64,000 bases of DNA from Plastoroseomonas arctica (GTDB lineage: Bacteria; Pseudomonadota; Alphaproteobacteria; Acetobacterales; Acetobacteraceae), in contig NZ_JAAEDH010000012.1 in assembly GCF_018128965.1 (NCBI RefSeq), positions 1-64,000 of the forward strand. Reading direction: 5' to 3'. Below, piece after piece: positions 8,901 to 20,396 of the stretch (within the stretch, counting starts at the first letter, position 1; each line of letters starts with the position of its first letter). The position numbers were made by a program, and so were the translations under genes. Under the pieces are notes generated by a model. It did not search any database. It was given only the letters and a program-made list of their open reading frames with translations, and had not been told where the DNA came from.

Positions 8901-9581
8901 GTGGTACTCTACTGCTTCCGCTGCCTCGTCGGCGAGGACATCCCGCTCAATGATGGCTGCCTGAAACCGCTCGAGATCATCACGCCCGAGGGCTGCTTCC
9001 TCAATCCCCGCGCCGGCGGCCCCGGCGGTGGTGCCGCCGTCGTCGCCGGCAACACCGAGGTCAGCCAGATGACGGCCAATGCGCTGCTCGCCGCCCTCGG
9101 CGCCTGTTCCTCGGCGCAGGCCACGATGAACAACCTGCTCTTCGGCGACGCGACCTACCAGTATTACGAGACGATCTGCGGCGGCACCGGCGCCGGCCCG
9201 GGCTTCCACGGCGCCGGCCCCGTGCAGACGCACATGACCAACACCCGCATGACCGACCCCGAGATCCTGGAACTGCGCTACCCGGTGCGGCTGGAGGCCT
9301 TCGCCATCCGCCGCGGCTCGGGCGGTACAGGGGAATGGCATGGCGGCGACGGCGCGTTACGGCGCATCCGCTTCCTCCGCCCGATGCAGGCGGTGATCGT
9401 GGCGTCGCGCCGCACCGTGGCGCCGCACGGGCTGCATGGCGGCGGCGATGGCGCGCCCGGCCGGCAATGGGTCGAGCGGCTCGATGGCTCCATCGAATGG
9501 CTCGCCGGCAGCGCGAGCGCGACCCTGGCCGCGGGCGAGGTGCTCGGCATCGAAACCCCCGGTGGCGGCGGCTGGGGTTGA
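5970..9581 (+). CDS. Fused hydantoinase A/B family protein (5-oxoprolinase type)
   Basis: ATP-dependent amidohydrolase of the OPLAH/HyuA-HyuB family; members cleave 5-oxoproline or hydantoins, and some act as acetone/acetophenone carboxylases. About 1203 residues, the full fused length. The N-terminal HyuA half has [12 protein letters not shown] near residue 7 and [15 protein letters not shown] around residue 280, both nucleotide-binding blocks of the actin-like ATPase fold. The HyuB half begins around residue 690 ([18 protein letters not shown]) and includes [16 protein letters not shown] and [11 protein letters not shown] set the start at the ATG at 5970, preceded by GGGAG at 5958-5962, rather than the TTG 21 bases earlier. 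It stands alone on this strand with no transporter next to it, so the substrate is open. Confidence 0.93.
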   Translation: MAGWQFWVDRGGTFTDIVARAPDGSLTTRKLLSENPGRYRDAAVAGIRAELGLAEGASIPAGLVEAVKMGTTVATNALLERKGERVLLLVNRGFGDMLRIGNQARPRLFDLDVKLPELLHERVAEIGGRVAVDGEELEPLDEAGARAALEAAFAEGLRAVAIVLMHAWAHPAHEVRLGELAREAGITQVSLSHAASPLPRIVPRGDTAVVDAYLSPILRRYVGQVSEELGPDTRLYFMQSNGGLAEAGSFQGKDAILSGPAGGIVGAARTAAMAGIERIIGFDMGGTSTDVALYAGEFERAFETMVAGVRMRAPMMAINTVAAGGGSILAFDGARFRVGPESAGAVPGPACYRRGGPLTVTDANVMVGKIQPAHFPAIFGANGDEPLDAGVVRAKFAALATEIGTATGTAPDPRAVAEGFLRVAVANMANAIKQVSIQKGHDATRFALQCFGGAGGQHACLVADALGMETVFLHPFAGVLSAYGMGLADQSVIREAAVEAPLDAATMPALEATLATLEAEGRDALLAQGADPARFAAALRLHLRYAGTDSFLPVQFGAHEAVLEAFTAAHRQRFGFATPERGVMVEACVAEVTAAGEKVEEAALAERAVGEAPEAIDQVALYSDGAEHSVPVFDRAALCAADRIAGPALIREATATTVIEPGWAAEVTALNHLILRRVEQREAARITDTGRPDPVVLELFNNLFMNIAEQTGAVLQNTSLSVNIKERLDFSCALFDATGALIANAPHVPVHLGAMGESVRTVIRSRGATLRPGDVVALNNPYNGGTHLPDVTVITPVFDAAGSEILFFVGSRGHHADIGGLTPGSTPPDSCTLEDEGVVIDDFLLVEQGRFREAEFRALMAAARYPARSPDVNVADITAQIAANEKGVQELGRAIAEWGLETVRAYMRHVMDNAEASVRRVLERLPDGQFSTTIDDGTPLVVAVRVDRENRRAVIDFTGTGPQRPNNFNAPAAVCRAVVLYCFRCLVGEDIPLNDGCLKPLEIITPEGCFLNPRAGGPGGGAAVVAGNTEVSQMTANALLAALGACSSAQATMNNLLFGDATYQYYETICGGTGAGPGFHGAGPVQTHMTNTRMTDPEILELRYPVRLEAFAIRRGSGGTGEWHGGDGALRRIRFLRPMQAVIVASRRTVAPHGLHGGGDGAPGRQWVERLDGSIEWLAGSASATLAAGEVLGIETPGGGGWG

Positions 9582-9609
9582 TGCACGCGGCCGCATGCGA
9601 GGGTCCTTC

Positions 9610-12447
9610 ATGACCCGTCGCCGCGCCGCGTTCCTGGTCGGCATCCTCGCCATCCTGGCGCTGTGGCTGGCACCACGCGCCATCAACTGGGAAGGGCAGC
9701 GCGAACGCATTGCCGCGCTGGCGACCCGCGAACTCGGCCGCCCGGTCGCGATTTCCGGACCGCTGCGCCTCACCTTGCTACCGCAGCCCATGATCGAGGC
9801 GAGCGACGTCGTCGTCGGCGGCGCGCCGGATGATATCGGCGTCGCGGCCCGCGCCCTGCGCGTGACGCTGGCGCTGCCCGCCCTGCTGATCGGCCGGCTG
9901 GACCCGCGCGAGGTGGTGCTCGTCGGCGCCGAGATCCGCCTGCCCTGGCCGCCCGGCAATGCGCCGGCGCTGCGGCCTCCCCCCTGGCTCACCACCTTCG
10001 ATGCGCGCATCGAGGAGAGCCGCGTGCTGATGGGCGAGGTGGCGTTGGAGGATGTCGCCGCGCGCGTCACCTCCGGCGGCTCGCTCGACGCGGTGCGCGC
10101 CACCGGCGCCTTTGCCTGGCGCGGCCAGGCGATGAATTTCGCGGCCGCCATTGGTCGCCCCGGCTATGACGGCATCGCCACCTTCGAGCTGAGCGTCGCG
10201 GCCGATGGCGCGCGCGCCCAGGTGCGCGGCGTGCTGGTGGAGGATGGCGGCTTCGACGGCCGCATCGAGGCTTCCGGGCCCGACCTCTCCCTTGTGCTGC
10301 CGGCGCCGCCCATCGCCTTTCGCGCCGCGGGCAAGCTGCAGGTCTCGGCCGAGCTGCTCGCCGCCGACGACATCGCGATCGACCTCGCGGGCGTCCCGGC
10401 AAGGGGGGCTCTTGCGCTGCGGCTGGTGCCGAGTCCACGCCTCGACATCGCGCTCAGCAGCGCCCGGCTTGATCTCGATGCCTGGGCCGCGGCCCTGCGC
10501 GCGGCGCCGCCGCCGGTGCTGCCCACCGCGCTCGACCTCGCGGCCGAGGTCGCAAGCTTTCGTGGCGTGCCGCTGCGGCGCCTGCGTGGCGGCGTTTTCC
10601 GCGAAGGCGAGCGGGTGACGCTGTCCGACGTCGCCGCCATCCTTCCCGGCGAGATGGCGGTCGATATCGCCGGCGCCTCCGCCGGCCAGCGGCTGGAATT
10701 GTCGCTGCGCTTTGCCGGACCCGATCTGCGCACCGCGCTGACCGCGCTTGGCCTGCCGCTGCCGGGCACGCGCCCGGACCGCCAGCGCGCTGTCGAAGGA
10801 CGCGCGCGACTGGTGCTGGAGGAGGCGCAGTTCGCAATGCCGGAAATGAATGCCCTGGTGGATGGCGCGCGCCTGACCGGCGGCGGCGTGTGGCGCTATG
10901 GCGCGCGGCCCTCGGTCGGCATCGGCATCGCGGTCGATCGGCTGGATCTCGACACGCTGCTGCCGGACGCGGCGGATTGGCAGGTGGCAGGGCAGCGGCT
11001 GGGCGGCATCGACGGCAACCTCCGCATCGCGGCCGAGGTCGTGGCACTCCGTGGCCAAGCCCTGGAACGCGTCACGCTCGATGCCGGCTTCGAAGCGGGG
11101 CGGATTGCGGTACGCCGGCTCTCGGCGCGCGCGGCGGGGGCTGACTTGGCCGTCTCCGGCAGCGTGGCGCTCGGCGCAGTGCCGCGCTTTGCCGACCTGT
11201 CCATCGAGGCAACGGCGTCGACAGCGGGTGGGCTACTCGCCCTGCTGCCGGCGACGTGGCAACCAGGCGCCGCCTTTGCCGAACAGCCTCTCGCCCTCCG
11301 CTTCAACGGCGCCGGCCCCGCCGATGCGCTGGCGCTGCGCATCGAGGGCGACCTCGCCGAGCTGCGCGTGGAGGCGCAGGTGACGCTCGACCTGGCGCAG
11401 GCCCGCGGCCAGGGCGCGCTCACGCTGCGCCACCCCGGCGCGCCGCGGCTGCTCGCTTCCCTCTGGCCCGGGCAGGAGCTCGGCTGGATCGGCGAGGGTT
11501 CGCTGTCGGTGATCGCCGGCTTCCTGGTCGGCCCGGCGGGCGCCTCATCGGAGAATTTCGAACTCGTCGCCGGGCAGATCCGCACGCGCGGCACGCTCAC
11601 GCTTGGCCTCGACGGGCCGCGCCCGGTACTCGCCGGGCGCATCGCCGCCGAGCGCCTGATGCTGCCCGAACCGCCCTGGCGGGGGCGCGAGCCGCTGAGC
11701 CTCGACCTGCTCGGCCGATTCGACGCCGAGATCGCGCTCACCGCGCAACGGCTCGAGGTGCCGGATCTGCCGGTGATGGAAGATCTGCGGGTCGGCTTGC
11801 GGCTCGCCGGCGGCGAGTTTCGCGCGAGCGGCATCGAGGCACGGATGGCCGGTGGCGCGCTCGCTGGCGAATGGAGCCTGACGCTGGCGCCAGCCGAGGC
11901 GCCACGGCTGCGCGCCTCGCTTCGCCTGACCGATGCCGCGTTGACCGGTGCGCTGCTCGGCCTGCCGATCGACGTCACGTCCGGGACGATCAGCGAGGCG
12001 GCGCTCGCGCTGGAAGCGATCGGCCACAGCCCGGATGCGCTGGCGGCGGGCCTCGCGGGCCGCGTTCGCATCGGCATCCGTGACGGCGCGCTTCGCGGCA
12101 TCGATCTCGCGGCGCTGCAAGCCGCCTTCGACCTGCCCGAGCCGGAGGCCGCGCTGCGCCAGTCCCTGCTCTCCGGCAATACCGGCTTCGATCGGCTGGA
12201 CGTCGTGGCCGAACTCGCCGGTGGCATCGCCCATATCGAACAGGCTGCGATCGCCGCGGGCAATGCCGGGCTCGCCACCGCCGCGGGCCAAGTGGACGTC
12301 GCGCGCGGCACGCTCGACGTGGCGATCACGGCGCGACCGGGTGCTGCGGAGGCGCCGGAGGTCGCGCTGCGGGTGCAGGGGCTGGTCGCGGACCCGCGCC
12401 GGACGCTGGAACTGTCCGATTGGTTGCGCTGGCGCGCCGCGCGCTAG
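9610..12447 (+). CDS. AsmA family envelope protein
   Basis: Large inner-membrane-anchored periplasmic protein of the AsmA group, thought from family studies to take part in phospholipid transport and outer membrane homeostasis. 945 residues. The N-terminus has an RRRAAFLVGILAILALWL transmembrane anchor, followed by the family's opening pattern (ATRELGRPVAISGPLRL, then PQPMIEASDVVVGG). The C-terminus carries the AsmA repeat region (LAAGLAGRVRIGIRDGALRGIDL). The start at ATG 9610 is supported by GAGGG about seven bases upstream; another in-frame ATG lies at 9595. It follows the oxoprolinase gene by 28 bases and may be co-transcribed. A second AsmA protein is encoded at 27.4-30 kb. Confidence 0.9.
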   Translation: MTRRRAAFLVGILAILALWLAPRAINWEGQRERIAALATRELGRPVAISGPLRLTLLPQPMIEASDVVVGGAPDDIGVAARALRVTLALPALLIGRLDPREVVLVGAEIRLPWPPGNAPALRPPPWLTTFDARIEESRVLMGEVALEDVAARVTSGGSLDAVRATGAFAWRGQAMNFAAAIGRPGYDGIATFELSVAADGARAQVRGVLVEDGGFDGRIEASGPDLSLVLPAPPIAFRAAGKLQVSAELLAADDIAIDLAGVPARGALALRLVPSPRLDIALSSARLDLDAWAAALRAAPPPVLPTALDLAAEVASFRGVPLRRLRGGVFREGERVTLSDVAAILPGEMAVDIAGASAGQRLELSLRFAGPDLRTALTALGLPLPGTRPDRQRAVEGRARLVLEEAQFAMPEMNALVDGARLTGGGVWRYGARPSVGIGIAVDRLDLDTLLPDAADWQVAGQRLGGIDGNLRIAAEVVALRGQALERVTLDAGFEAGRIAVRRLSARAAGADLAVSGSVALGAVPRFADLSIEATASTAGGLLALLPATWQPGAAFAEQPLALRFNGAGPADALALRIEGDLAELRVEAQVTLDLAQARGQGALTLRHPGAPRLLASLWPGQELGWIGEGSLSVIAGFLVGPAGASSENFELVAGQIRTRGTLTLGLDGPRPVLAGRIAAERLMLPEPPWRGREPLSLDLLGRFDAEIALTAQRLEVPDLPVMEDLRVGLRLAGGEFRASGIEARMAGGALAGEWSLTLAPAEAPRLRASLRLTDAALTGALLGLPIDVTSGTISEAALALEAIGHSPDALAAGLAGRVRIGIRDGALRGIDLAALQAAFDLPEPEAALRQSLLSGNTGFDRLDVVAELAGGIAHIEQAAIAAGNAGLATAAGQVDVARGTLDVAITARPGAAEAPEVALRVQGLVADPRRTLELSDWLRWRAAR

Positions 12448-12708
12448 ATCGTTTCGCTTCGCTTGCGCTGCCTTGCGCGCGCGACACGGTCGGATGAATT
12501 CGGCACCCGGTGCGGATCGGCGATTGTCGCGCCGGGCCCGACGTTGTTAAATCCCTTCGCCTACTCTCAGGGAAACCGGGAGGGCGATGCTTGAGCGCGC
12601 CGATAGGCCGCCTCTGGTCGCCATCCGGTTCGCATTCGCTGGGGAGGGGTTGCATCGCCAGATCAGGGTCGTGCAACGCTTGGCGGCGTTTCGTCGGAGT
12701 GCCGAACC

Positions 12709-13974
12709 ATGTTGCCTGTCGGCGACGCGCCGATGCTGTGCTTTACGCCCGAGACCCGTATCGCGACCCCTCGCGGCGAGGTGCGGATGCGCGACCTGCG
12801 CGTGGGTCACCTCGTGCTGTGCCAGGGCATCGGCGGCGCGGTGCAGCCGATCAAATGGATCGGCAAGGTCCAGGCGGAAATCGCGCGGCACCCGCGCCCG
12901 GAACGGGTGCGCCCAATCCTCATCAAGGCCGGCGCGCTCGAGGATGGCGTGCCGTCGCGCGACCTCCGCGTCTCCCCCGATCACGCGATCCTGCGCGGCA
13001 TCGTGTTGGTGCCGGCGCGGCTGCTGCTGAACGGCGTGACCATCCTGCAGGAGCAGGACTGGCCCCAGATCACCTATTACCACCTCGAATTGCCGCGTCA
13101 TTCCGTGGTGATCGCCGATGGCGCGCCGGCGGAATCCTGGCTCGATGACGGCCGGCGGTCGCAGTTCAGCAACAGCGGCGTCACCGTGCGTTTCGTCGAT
13201 TTCGAGGGGGCCTGCGCCTCGCGCGGGCTGACTTGCTTCCCGGTGCTGCGCGACGAGCGCAGCACCGCGCCGCTGCGGGCGAGCCTTGCCGCCCGCGCCC
13301 GCGATCTCGGGTTCCAGGAGGTCGATGAACCCGATATGCGCCTGCGCGTGGGCGAGAGCGTGTTCAAGAGCCAGCTCGCGGGGCCTGGCCGCTACGTCTT
13401 CCGGCTGAACGCGGAAGCCGCGACCACCGCGCAGCGCCTCGGCCTCTCGCTCACCTCGCGCGTCTCCACCGAAACGGCCGCGGTCGGGCGCCAGCTGGGT
13501 GCCGCAATCTCCGGCCTGATGCTGCGGGCCGGCCATGCCTCGGTTAGCATCGGCGCCGGCGACCCTCGGCTGCGCTCGATCCGCGGACTCGGCGCCCCCG
13601 AGGCGCCGCCGCCCGGCGTGCGGGGCGGGCTGCGCCGCTGGATCGAGGGCATCGTCCGCCTGCCGCCGACTCTGCTCGCGGGCCTGCCGCGATTGTTCTC
13701 GGCGCAGGGCAACGTGCCGGTCCTGGAGATCGAGGTGTTCCTCGCCGAGCAGGATCCGTTCTGGCTGCCCGCCGAAGCCGGTCCGCCGGCGGCCCCGAAG
13801 AAGCGCCGGACTCGCAACACCAAGCTGGCAGCCGCAGCCGCACCGATGGCGCCGCCGATCATGCTGCGCGCCGGGGCGCTCGACCCAGACGACAATCCCT
13901 TCAACGTCGTCACGCTGCCCTCAGCGACGGGCATCGCCCTCGCCGAGCGCGAAGACGCGGAGCGCGCTGGCTAG
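12709..13974 (+). CDS. Hint (hedgehog/intein) domain protein
   Basis: A 421-residue protein with an N-terminal Hint_2-type domain. Cys11 in MLCFTPETRIATPRGEVRM is at the position of the splicing/autoprocessing Cys, followed by the DLRVGHLVL turn and RVSPDHAILR with the conserved His. Hint domains in alphaproteobacteria usually sit in secreted or surface proteins and cleave themselves. Residues after about 200 have no family I recognise; a Lys/Arg-rich KKRRTRNTK patch near 365 and hydrophobic stretches are seen. The 261-base gap upstream shows no clear promoter. A good ribosome site precedes an ATG at 12587 in another frame, but that frame does not look coding. The 3' end overlaps the convergent RHH gene by 54 bases. 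Confidence 0.85.
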   Translation: MLPVGDAPMLCFTPETRIATPRGEVRMRDLRVGHLVLCQGIGGAVQPIKWIGKVQAEIARHPRPERVRPILIKAGALEDGVPSRDLRVSPDHAILRGIVLVPARLLLNGVTILQEQDWPQITYYHLELPRHSVVIADGAPAESWLDDGRRSQFSNSGVTVRFVDFEGACASRGLTCFPVLRDERSTAPLRASLAARARDLGFQEVDEPDMRLRVGESVFKSQLAGPGRYVFRLNAEAATTAQRLGLSLTSRVSTETAAVGRQLGAAISGLMLRAGHASVSIGAGDPRLRSIRGLGAPEAPPPGVRGGLRRWIEGIVRLPPTLLAGLPRLFSAQGNVPVLEIEVFLAEQDPFWLPAEAGPPAAPKKRRTRNTKLAAAAAPMAPPIMLRAGALDPDDNPFNVVTLPSATGIALAEREDAERAG

Positions 13975-14144
13975 CGGCGCGCCGCCCTCCGCGCGCGCGG
14001 CATCCACCTGCCCGATCAGCCCCGTCAGGCTCACGCCGCGATGCTGCGCGATCCGCTCCAGCGCCGTCCAGAAGGCCGGTTCCAGCGCGATTGAGGTGCG
14101 GTGGCCCGCCAGGCTGACGCTGCGCTTGGCCAGATGCGGCCCGC

Positions 14145-14148
<4 letters not shown>
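13921..14148 (-). CDS. Ribbon-helix-helix domain protein
   Basis: A 75-residue protein with a RHH-type DNA-binding core: KRSVSLAGHRTSIALEPAF gives the beta strand and first helix, and WTALERIAQHRGVSLTGL the second, followed by a conserved LASALRVFAL tail. The combination of aGHRTSIsLE and SALRvf is a pattern I associate with a small conserved alphaproteobacterial RHH family, not with a classic toxin-antitoxin antidote. The ATG at 14148 overlaps the TGA of fumC as ATGA, so translation is probably coupled. No toxin gene is adjacent. Its target is unknown; a regulator of nearby metabolism or of its own operon would be reasonable. Confidence 0.82.
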
Positions 14149-15551
<1,403 letters not shown>

Positions 15552-15639
15552 CGGTACACCTTCATGCCGGCCGTGAATCGCAGCGATGCCGGTCGAACGT
15601 CCCGCCATGCACGATGCGGGGCCGACAGTGACATGGCCT

Positions 15640-15840
15640 AGGCGCCGGAGAAGATCGAGGGCGTCAGGGCGGTCTATGCCGCGAAATTGCTTGCTTCCGG
15701 CATCAAGGAATCGGGGGGCCTGCTCGCCCGTCCGAGCAAGCCGCCCATCGGGCGCCGACGCGCGCCGAGGTCGAGGCGTGGATCGATCACGCGCTCGATC
15801 GTCGAACCATTCGCCGCAAGGGCGGCGTCAATCCTGGTAG
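15640..15840 (+). pseudogene. Possible degraded coding remnant
   Basis: The 276-base gap between fumC and the VOC gene contains two short protein-like stretches in different frames on the plus strand: EKIEGVRAVYAAKLLASGI with ESGGLLARPS at about 15648-15738, then TRAEVEAWIDHALDRRTIRR at about 15760-15820 ending in a stop. Neither has a convincing start codon, and they would need a frame change near 15740 to join. They read like the end of a broken gene. I do not recognise the family. Treat as tentative. Confidence 0.25.
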
Positions 15841-16226
15841 CTGGAGATCTCGATGAGGTTCCCGTCGGGGTCGCGGCAATAGACCGAACGGATCGGTCCC
15901 AGCGCGCCATCCTTGAGCTCCGGGCCGGAGGCGATGGTGACGCCGCACCGTGTCAGATGATCGGCGACCTCTTCGGCCGCCACGGTCACGATGAAGCACA
16001 GGTCCTGGCTTCCCGGCGCCGGGGCGACGCCCGACCACCATTCCTCCTGGCTCATGCTCGCCGGACGGAGGTTGATCTTCTGCCCACCGAAGGAGAGAGC
16101 GGTGCGGTTATGCGGCCCGAATGCCACCACATCCATGCCCAACACCCGCTGATACCACGATGCCATGACACCCACGTCGCGGCAGGTGATCACCAGGTGG
16201 TCGAGCCGATCGACTGCGAAGCGCAT
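15828..16226 (-). CDS. VOC superfamily protein (glyoxalase/dioxygenase-like)
   Basis: A 132-residue single-domain vicinal oxygen chelate protein with two beta-alpha-beta-beta-beta modules. It opens with RLDHLVITCRDV (first metal-ligand His in LDHLV), contains ASWYQRVLGMDVV, and ends with SVYCRDPDGNLIEISSY, where the Glu in NLIEIS is a usual metal ligand. Family members isomerise, epimerise or ring-open substrates, or confer resistance to small toxic compounds; nothing here fixes the substrate. The ATG at 16226 is chosen because it starts five residues before the domain. It is 109 bases downstream of the YXWGXW gene on the same strand and may be independently expressed. Confidence 0.88.
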   Translation of the reverse strand: MRFAVDRLDHLVITCRDVGVMASWYQRVLGMDVVAFGPHNRTALSFGGQKINLRPASMSQEEWWSGVAPAPGSQDLCFIVTVAAEEVADHLTRCGVTIASGPELKDGALGPIRSVYCRDPDGNLIEISSYQD

Positions 16227-16335
16227 GCGGACCCCTATTTTCGCGGACAGCACCCCATAGCCGTGCCCCGCGACCGTGTCACGCATGCTCACCCCAGGCG
16301 GAGATCCCGCCTGGTTCGCGCGCGGGATGGTGCGC

Positions 16336-16653
16336 TCAGCGACGCCAGGCGCCCGGCGAGTAGCGCCAGCGCTCCCCTTCCTGCTGCCAGGCCGGGCCTT
16401 CGTAGCGATAGCCGCGGCGCTCGGGAACGTGCCGCGCGCGGACCCAGTCATGGCGGTTGTTGCGCCACTGCCAATGGCCGGGCACCGCGACGTAACCGCG
16501 GCGCGGCGGCAGTTCGCGCGTGTCGCGCGGCGGCGGCGGTGCGCGATCGACGAAGACCGGTCCGCGCTGGGCCTGGGCGTCCTGCGCCAGGGCAAGGGAG
16601 CCAGCGATCGTCCCTCCGGCGAGTGCGAAGAACAGCGAGCGACGTTCGAGCAT
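16336..16653 (-). CDS. Secreted YXWGXW-like / BcpO-type small protein
   Basis: A 105-residue exported protein. The N-terminus MLERRSLFFALAGGTIAGSLALA is a signal peptide with an arginine pair that might use the Tat route, ending near AQA. The mature chain is rich in Arg, Pro, Trp and Tyr, with RGYVAVPGHWQWRNNRHDWV and later ERWRYSPGAWRR. The pattern GYVWVPGHWxWRxxxYxWVPGxW is characteristic of small periplasmic proteins with YXWGXW repeats. Function is unknown. The start ATG at 16653 is preceded by GGAAAGGGACC, a plausible ribosome site. It lies 47 bases after ridA. Confidence 0.78.
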   Translation of the reverse strand: MLERRSLFFALAGGTIAGSLALAQDAQAQRGPVFVDRAPPPPRDTRELPPRRGYVAVPGHWQWRNNRHDWVRARHVPERRGYRYEGPAWQQEGERWRYSPGAWRR

Positions 16654-16700
16654 AGCATTGGTCCCTTTCCGGGATTGGAAAGGATAACAAGCGAAACGGT

Positions 16701-17081
16701 TCAGGGTTTCCGCGCGGTGACCTCGATCTCGATGCGCATGGCATCGGTCTGCAGCCCGGCATGGATCAGCGTCGAGGCCGGCTTCGCCTTGCCGAGGAAG
16801 CGCTTGACCACCGGCCAGCACGGCTCCCAGTCGGCGCGGTTCGGCACGATGAACAGGACGCGCACGACGTCATCGAGGCTTGCGCCGGCCTGGGCCAGCG
16901 CCGCGGCGATGTTCTCGAAGCATTGCGTGGCCTGGCCCACGACGTCATCGACGATGGTCATCTTCGCATAGTCATAGCCGGTGGTGCCGGAGACCCAGAT
17001 GTCCTGACCGATGACGACGGCGCGGGAGTAGCCGATTTCCTCCTCGAAGCGGGAGCCCGAGGAGATGAGGGTTCGCGTCAT
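16701..17081 (-). CDS. RidA/YjgF family protein
   Basis: A 126-residue protein of the RidA superfamily; archetypal members hydrolyse reactive enamine/imine intermediates from PLP enzymes. Visible family features: an early SRAVVIGQDIWVSGTTG strand, QATQCFENIAAALAQAGASL in the trimer core, VRVLFIV and the C-terminal MRIEIEVTA. The key substrate-binding Arg of true RidA (usually in RxxVxV near residue 105) appears to be replaced by MRIEIE, so its exact activity is uncertain and it may belong to a non-archetypal subfamily. The start overlaps the TGA of the DUF1272 gene (ATGA), indicating coupling. Confidence 0.9.
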   Translation of the reverse strand: MTRTLISSGSRFEEEIGYSRAVVIGQDIWVSGTTGYDYAKMTIVDDVVGQATQCFENIAAALAQAGASLDDVVRVLFIVPNRADWEPCWPVVKRFLGKAKPASTLIHAGLQTDAMRIEIEVTARKP

Positions 17082-17317
17082 GCGCAGCGCTCCGGACGGT
17101 GTTTGCGTTGAGTGGATGCGGGGTTGGTCAGCAGCTTGCCCGGCGGCCGGATCGGGCGCGAGACGAGGTTGCCGCCGCAGTTCGGGCAGGCATTGCCGAG
17201 GCGGGTCTCGGCGCATTCGCTGCACCAGGTGCATTCGAAGCTGCAGATGAGGGCGAGGGGGCTGTCGGGCGGCAGGTCCCGGTCGCAGCATTCGCAGTTG
17301 GGGCGGAGTTCCAGCAT
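17078..17317 (-). CDS. DUF1272 zinc-ribbon-like protein
   Basis: A 79-residue protein made mostly of a Cys-rich domain: NCECCDRDLPPDSP, ICSFECTWCSECAE, and NACPNCGGNLVSRP. These are four cysteine pairs able to bind zinc in a RING-like cross-brace. The pattern matches the DUF1272 family as I recall it; no function has been assigned. It sits between the DUF1772 membrane protein gene (13-base gap) and ridA (four-base overlap), all on the minus strand behind fumA, so one transcript is likely. Confidence 0.85.
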   Translation of the reverse strand: MLELRPNCECCDRDLPPDSPLALICSFECTWCSECAETRLGNACPNCGGNLVSRPIRPPGKLLTNPASTQRKHRPERCA

Positions 17318-17330
17318 CGGTGGTCTCCGG

Positions 17331-17810
17331 TCAGGGCGCAGGCAGCGCCAGGTGCAGGGCCGCGACCAGCAAGGCTGCGGCGAGGAGCAAGGCGATGCTA
17401 CGCAGGTGGTTCCACGCGGTCCAGCGCGGCGCGTAGGCGCGCCAGAGATCGGTGGCCGCCCCGGTGCCGCGCTCGAGCGCCGTGTTCAGCGGAAGATGCA
17501 CCGTCATGGTCACCGCGATCGCGCCCAGAGCATGGATGACGCTGGCCGCGCAAGCGCACGAGGCGGCGTCACTGCGCCCCTCACGCCAGGCCGCGAGGGC
17601 GCCGAGCAGCGCAAATATCGAGGGCCCGAAGAACACGAAGGCGAAGAGTGGCGTCATGATGCGCGAGTTGATCGCGCGCATCACCGCCACTGCTGTTTCG
17701 GGTGTCCCCGCCGCGAAGCCCCGCATCACCGGTCCGGAGAAGGCATAGTAGAGGCCAGCCGAGAGGATGGCCGCGATCAGCGCGATCCCGATGAGGACCA
17801 GCGTCAGCAT
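17331..17810 (-). CDS. DUF1772 family integral membrane protein
   Basis: A 159-residue protein with four predicted membrane helices: residues about 2-24, 52-72, 83-104 and 136-157. The family is related to fungal anthrone oxygenases and to small bacterial inner membrane proteins. Polar positions typical of the family are present, including N49 and R51 in AINSRIMTP and the LPLNTALE motif before the last helix. It has no identified substrate in bacteria. It starts 14 bases after the end of the class I fumarase gene, in the same direction, and precedes DUF1272 and ridA. Confidence 0.82.
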   Translation of the reverse strand: MLTLVLIGIALIAAILSAGLYYAFSGPVMRGFAAGTPETAVAVMRAINSRIMTPLFAFVFFGPSIFALLGALAAWREGRSDAASCACAASVIHALGAIAVTMTVHLPLNTALERGTGAATDLWRAYAPRWTAWNHLRSIALLLAAALLVAALHLALPAP

Positions 17811-17824
17811 CGCGGCCTCTCTGG

Positions 17825-19486
<1,662 letters not shown>

Positions 19487-19517
19487 GGCACTATCCTGCG
19501 GCGAAGCCGGTCTCGGC

Positions 19518-20015
19518 TCAGCCCTCCTTGGCGGGGCGGCGACGGAACGCGTCGAGGCTGACGACCTGCGCGGGCGGCGTCTCCTCGGCGACATCGGGGA
19601 ATTGCGGCATCTCGGGTGCGGCCGGCACCTGCTCGACGGCGGACTGGAAGCGCAACCCGTAGCGGATCTGCGGATCGGCGAAGGCGGTCAGCGCGGCCAG
19701 CGGAATGCTCAGGGCCGAGGCGACGCCGCCGAACGACAACCCGACCGAGAAGCGCTGCGCCGCCCGGTCCACGATCAGATCCCAGAAGCGGTGCTGCAAG
19801 ACGATGGTCATCTCCTGCGGATAGCGCGCGCGCAGGTGACCCGGCATCTCGACGCCGGGGAAATCGGTGCGGAAGGTGATATAGAAATGATGCTCGCCGG
19901 GCAGGCCATGCGCCGCCGCGTGCTCCAGCGCGCGCACCACCACCTCGCGCAGGGCCTCTTCGGTCCAGCGGTCGTACGGCAACAGGCTTTCGGGCGTCGG
20001 TGCGTCGTCGGTCAT
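19518..20015 (-). CDS. sspB: ClpXP adaptor SspB, alphaproteobacterial type
   Basis: SspB dimers bind the tmRNA-encoded degradation tag and hand tagged proteins to ClpXP. The 165-residue protein has the fold's key blocks: [20 protein letters not shown] at the N-terminus, [31 protein letters not shown] and [18 protein letters not shown]. The last part, after an acidic linker, ends [15 protein letters not shown]; the [10 protein letters not shown] tail is the expected ClpX-docking (XB) segment. It lies directly downstream of ssrA, the gene for the tag it should recognise, on the same strand. In other alphaproteobacteria the two are usually not described as linked. Confidence 0.93.
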   Translation of the reverse strand: MTDDAPTPESLLPYDRWTEEALREVVVRALEHAAAHGLPGEHHFYITFRTDFPGVEMPGHLRARYPQEMTIVLQHRFWDLIVDRAAQRFSVGLSFGGVASALSIPLAALTAFADPQIRYGLRFQSAVEQVPAAPEMPQFPDVAEETPPAQVVSLDAFRRRPAKEG

Positions 20016-20083
20016 GGGAACCCCTGAACCTCAGGAAGTCAGTGTAGGGCGGAAGCCTTAACCAGAAAAGACCGAAGCAAAGT

Positions 20084-20111
20084 GGGGGGCTTCTGTTGCC
20101 CGGTGCCCCCC
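20084..20111 (-). terminator. Stem-loop at the 3' end of the tmRNA gene
   Basis: On the minus strand GGGGGGC (20111-20105) pairs with GCCCCCC (20090-20084) around a 14-base loop. It closes the coding RNA piece, about 20 bases after the tag stop codon. There is no clear run of T after it (CACTTTGCTTCG follows), so it may be a structural helix of the mature RNA, a processing boundary, or a weak terminator. Confidence 0.5.
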
Positions 20112-20345
20112 GAACCGCGCTTACCTATCTCTAGGCAGCGAGCGCCACGTTCTCACGAACGTTATCGTTGGCACTTGTGATTTAGCCCGATGACGGCGGT
20201 ACAATGCCGGGCAAAAGCAGCGTCTTTACCGCGCGCGTCGAAGCTATTTCGTCCCCCCTGGCCGCCCCCGATAAAGGGTCTGGTCAATTTGGTGGAGACG
20301 CCGAGTACTGCCCCCGGGTCCGCAACGCTTATTCCACGCAACGTT
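20084..20345 (-). ncRNA. ssrA: tmRNA (ssrA), circularly permuted two-piece form
   Basis: tmRNA rescues stalled ribosomes and adds a degradation tag. Minus strand, in order: the acceptor piece (about 20345-20290) ends in CGTCTCCACCA; an intervening segment (20289-20257) follows; the coding piece starts at 20256 with GGGGACG, which pairs perfectly (with one G-U) with CGTCTCC to rebuild the acceptor stem. The tag frame at 20172-20131 reads ANDNVRENVALAA then TAG, starting at a GCC alanine resume codon. With the alanine carried by the tRNA-like end, the full tag would be AANDNVRENVALAA, ending in the LAA that ClpX binds. Permutation is typical of alphaproteobacteria. The exact 5' and 3' ends are estimates. 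Confidence 0.92.
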
Positions 20346-20396
20346 TATCGCCATAGCCGCAAGCGGCAGGAGCGATATAGGGCATCGCCGCGCGGA

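Noticed and set aside
6066-9341. Long minus-strand open frame opposite the oxoprolinase gene
   Set aside because: Same reason: antisense of a clearly conserved gene with Arg/His/Gly-rich composition and no recognisable domain.
12587-13030. Open frame starting with a good ribosome site (GGGAGGGCG) before the Hint gene
   Set aside because: It overlaps the Hint gene for most of its length in another frame and does not resemble any protein; the ribosome site may be chance or part of the Hint leader.
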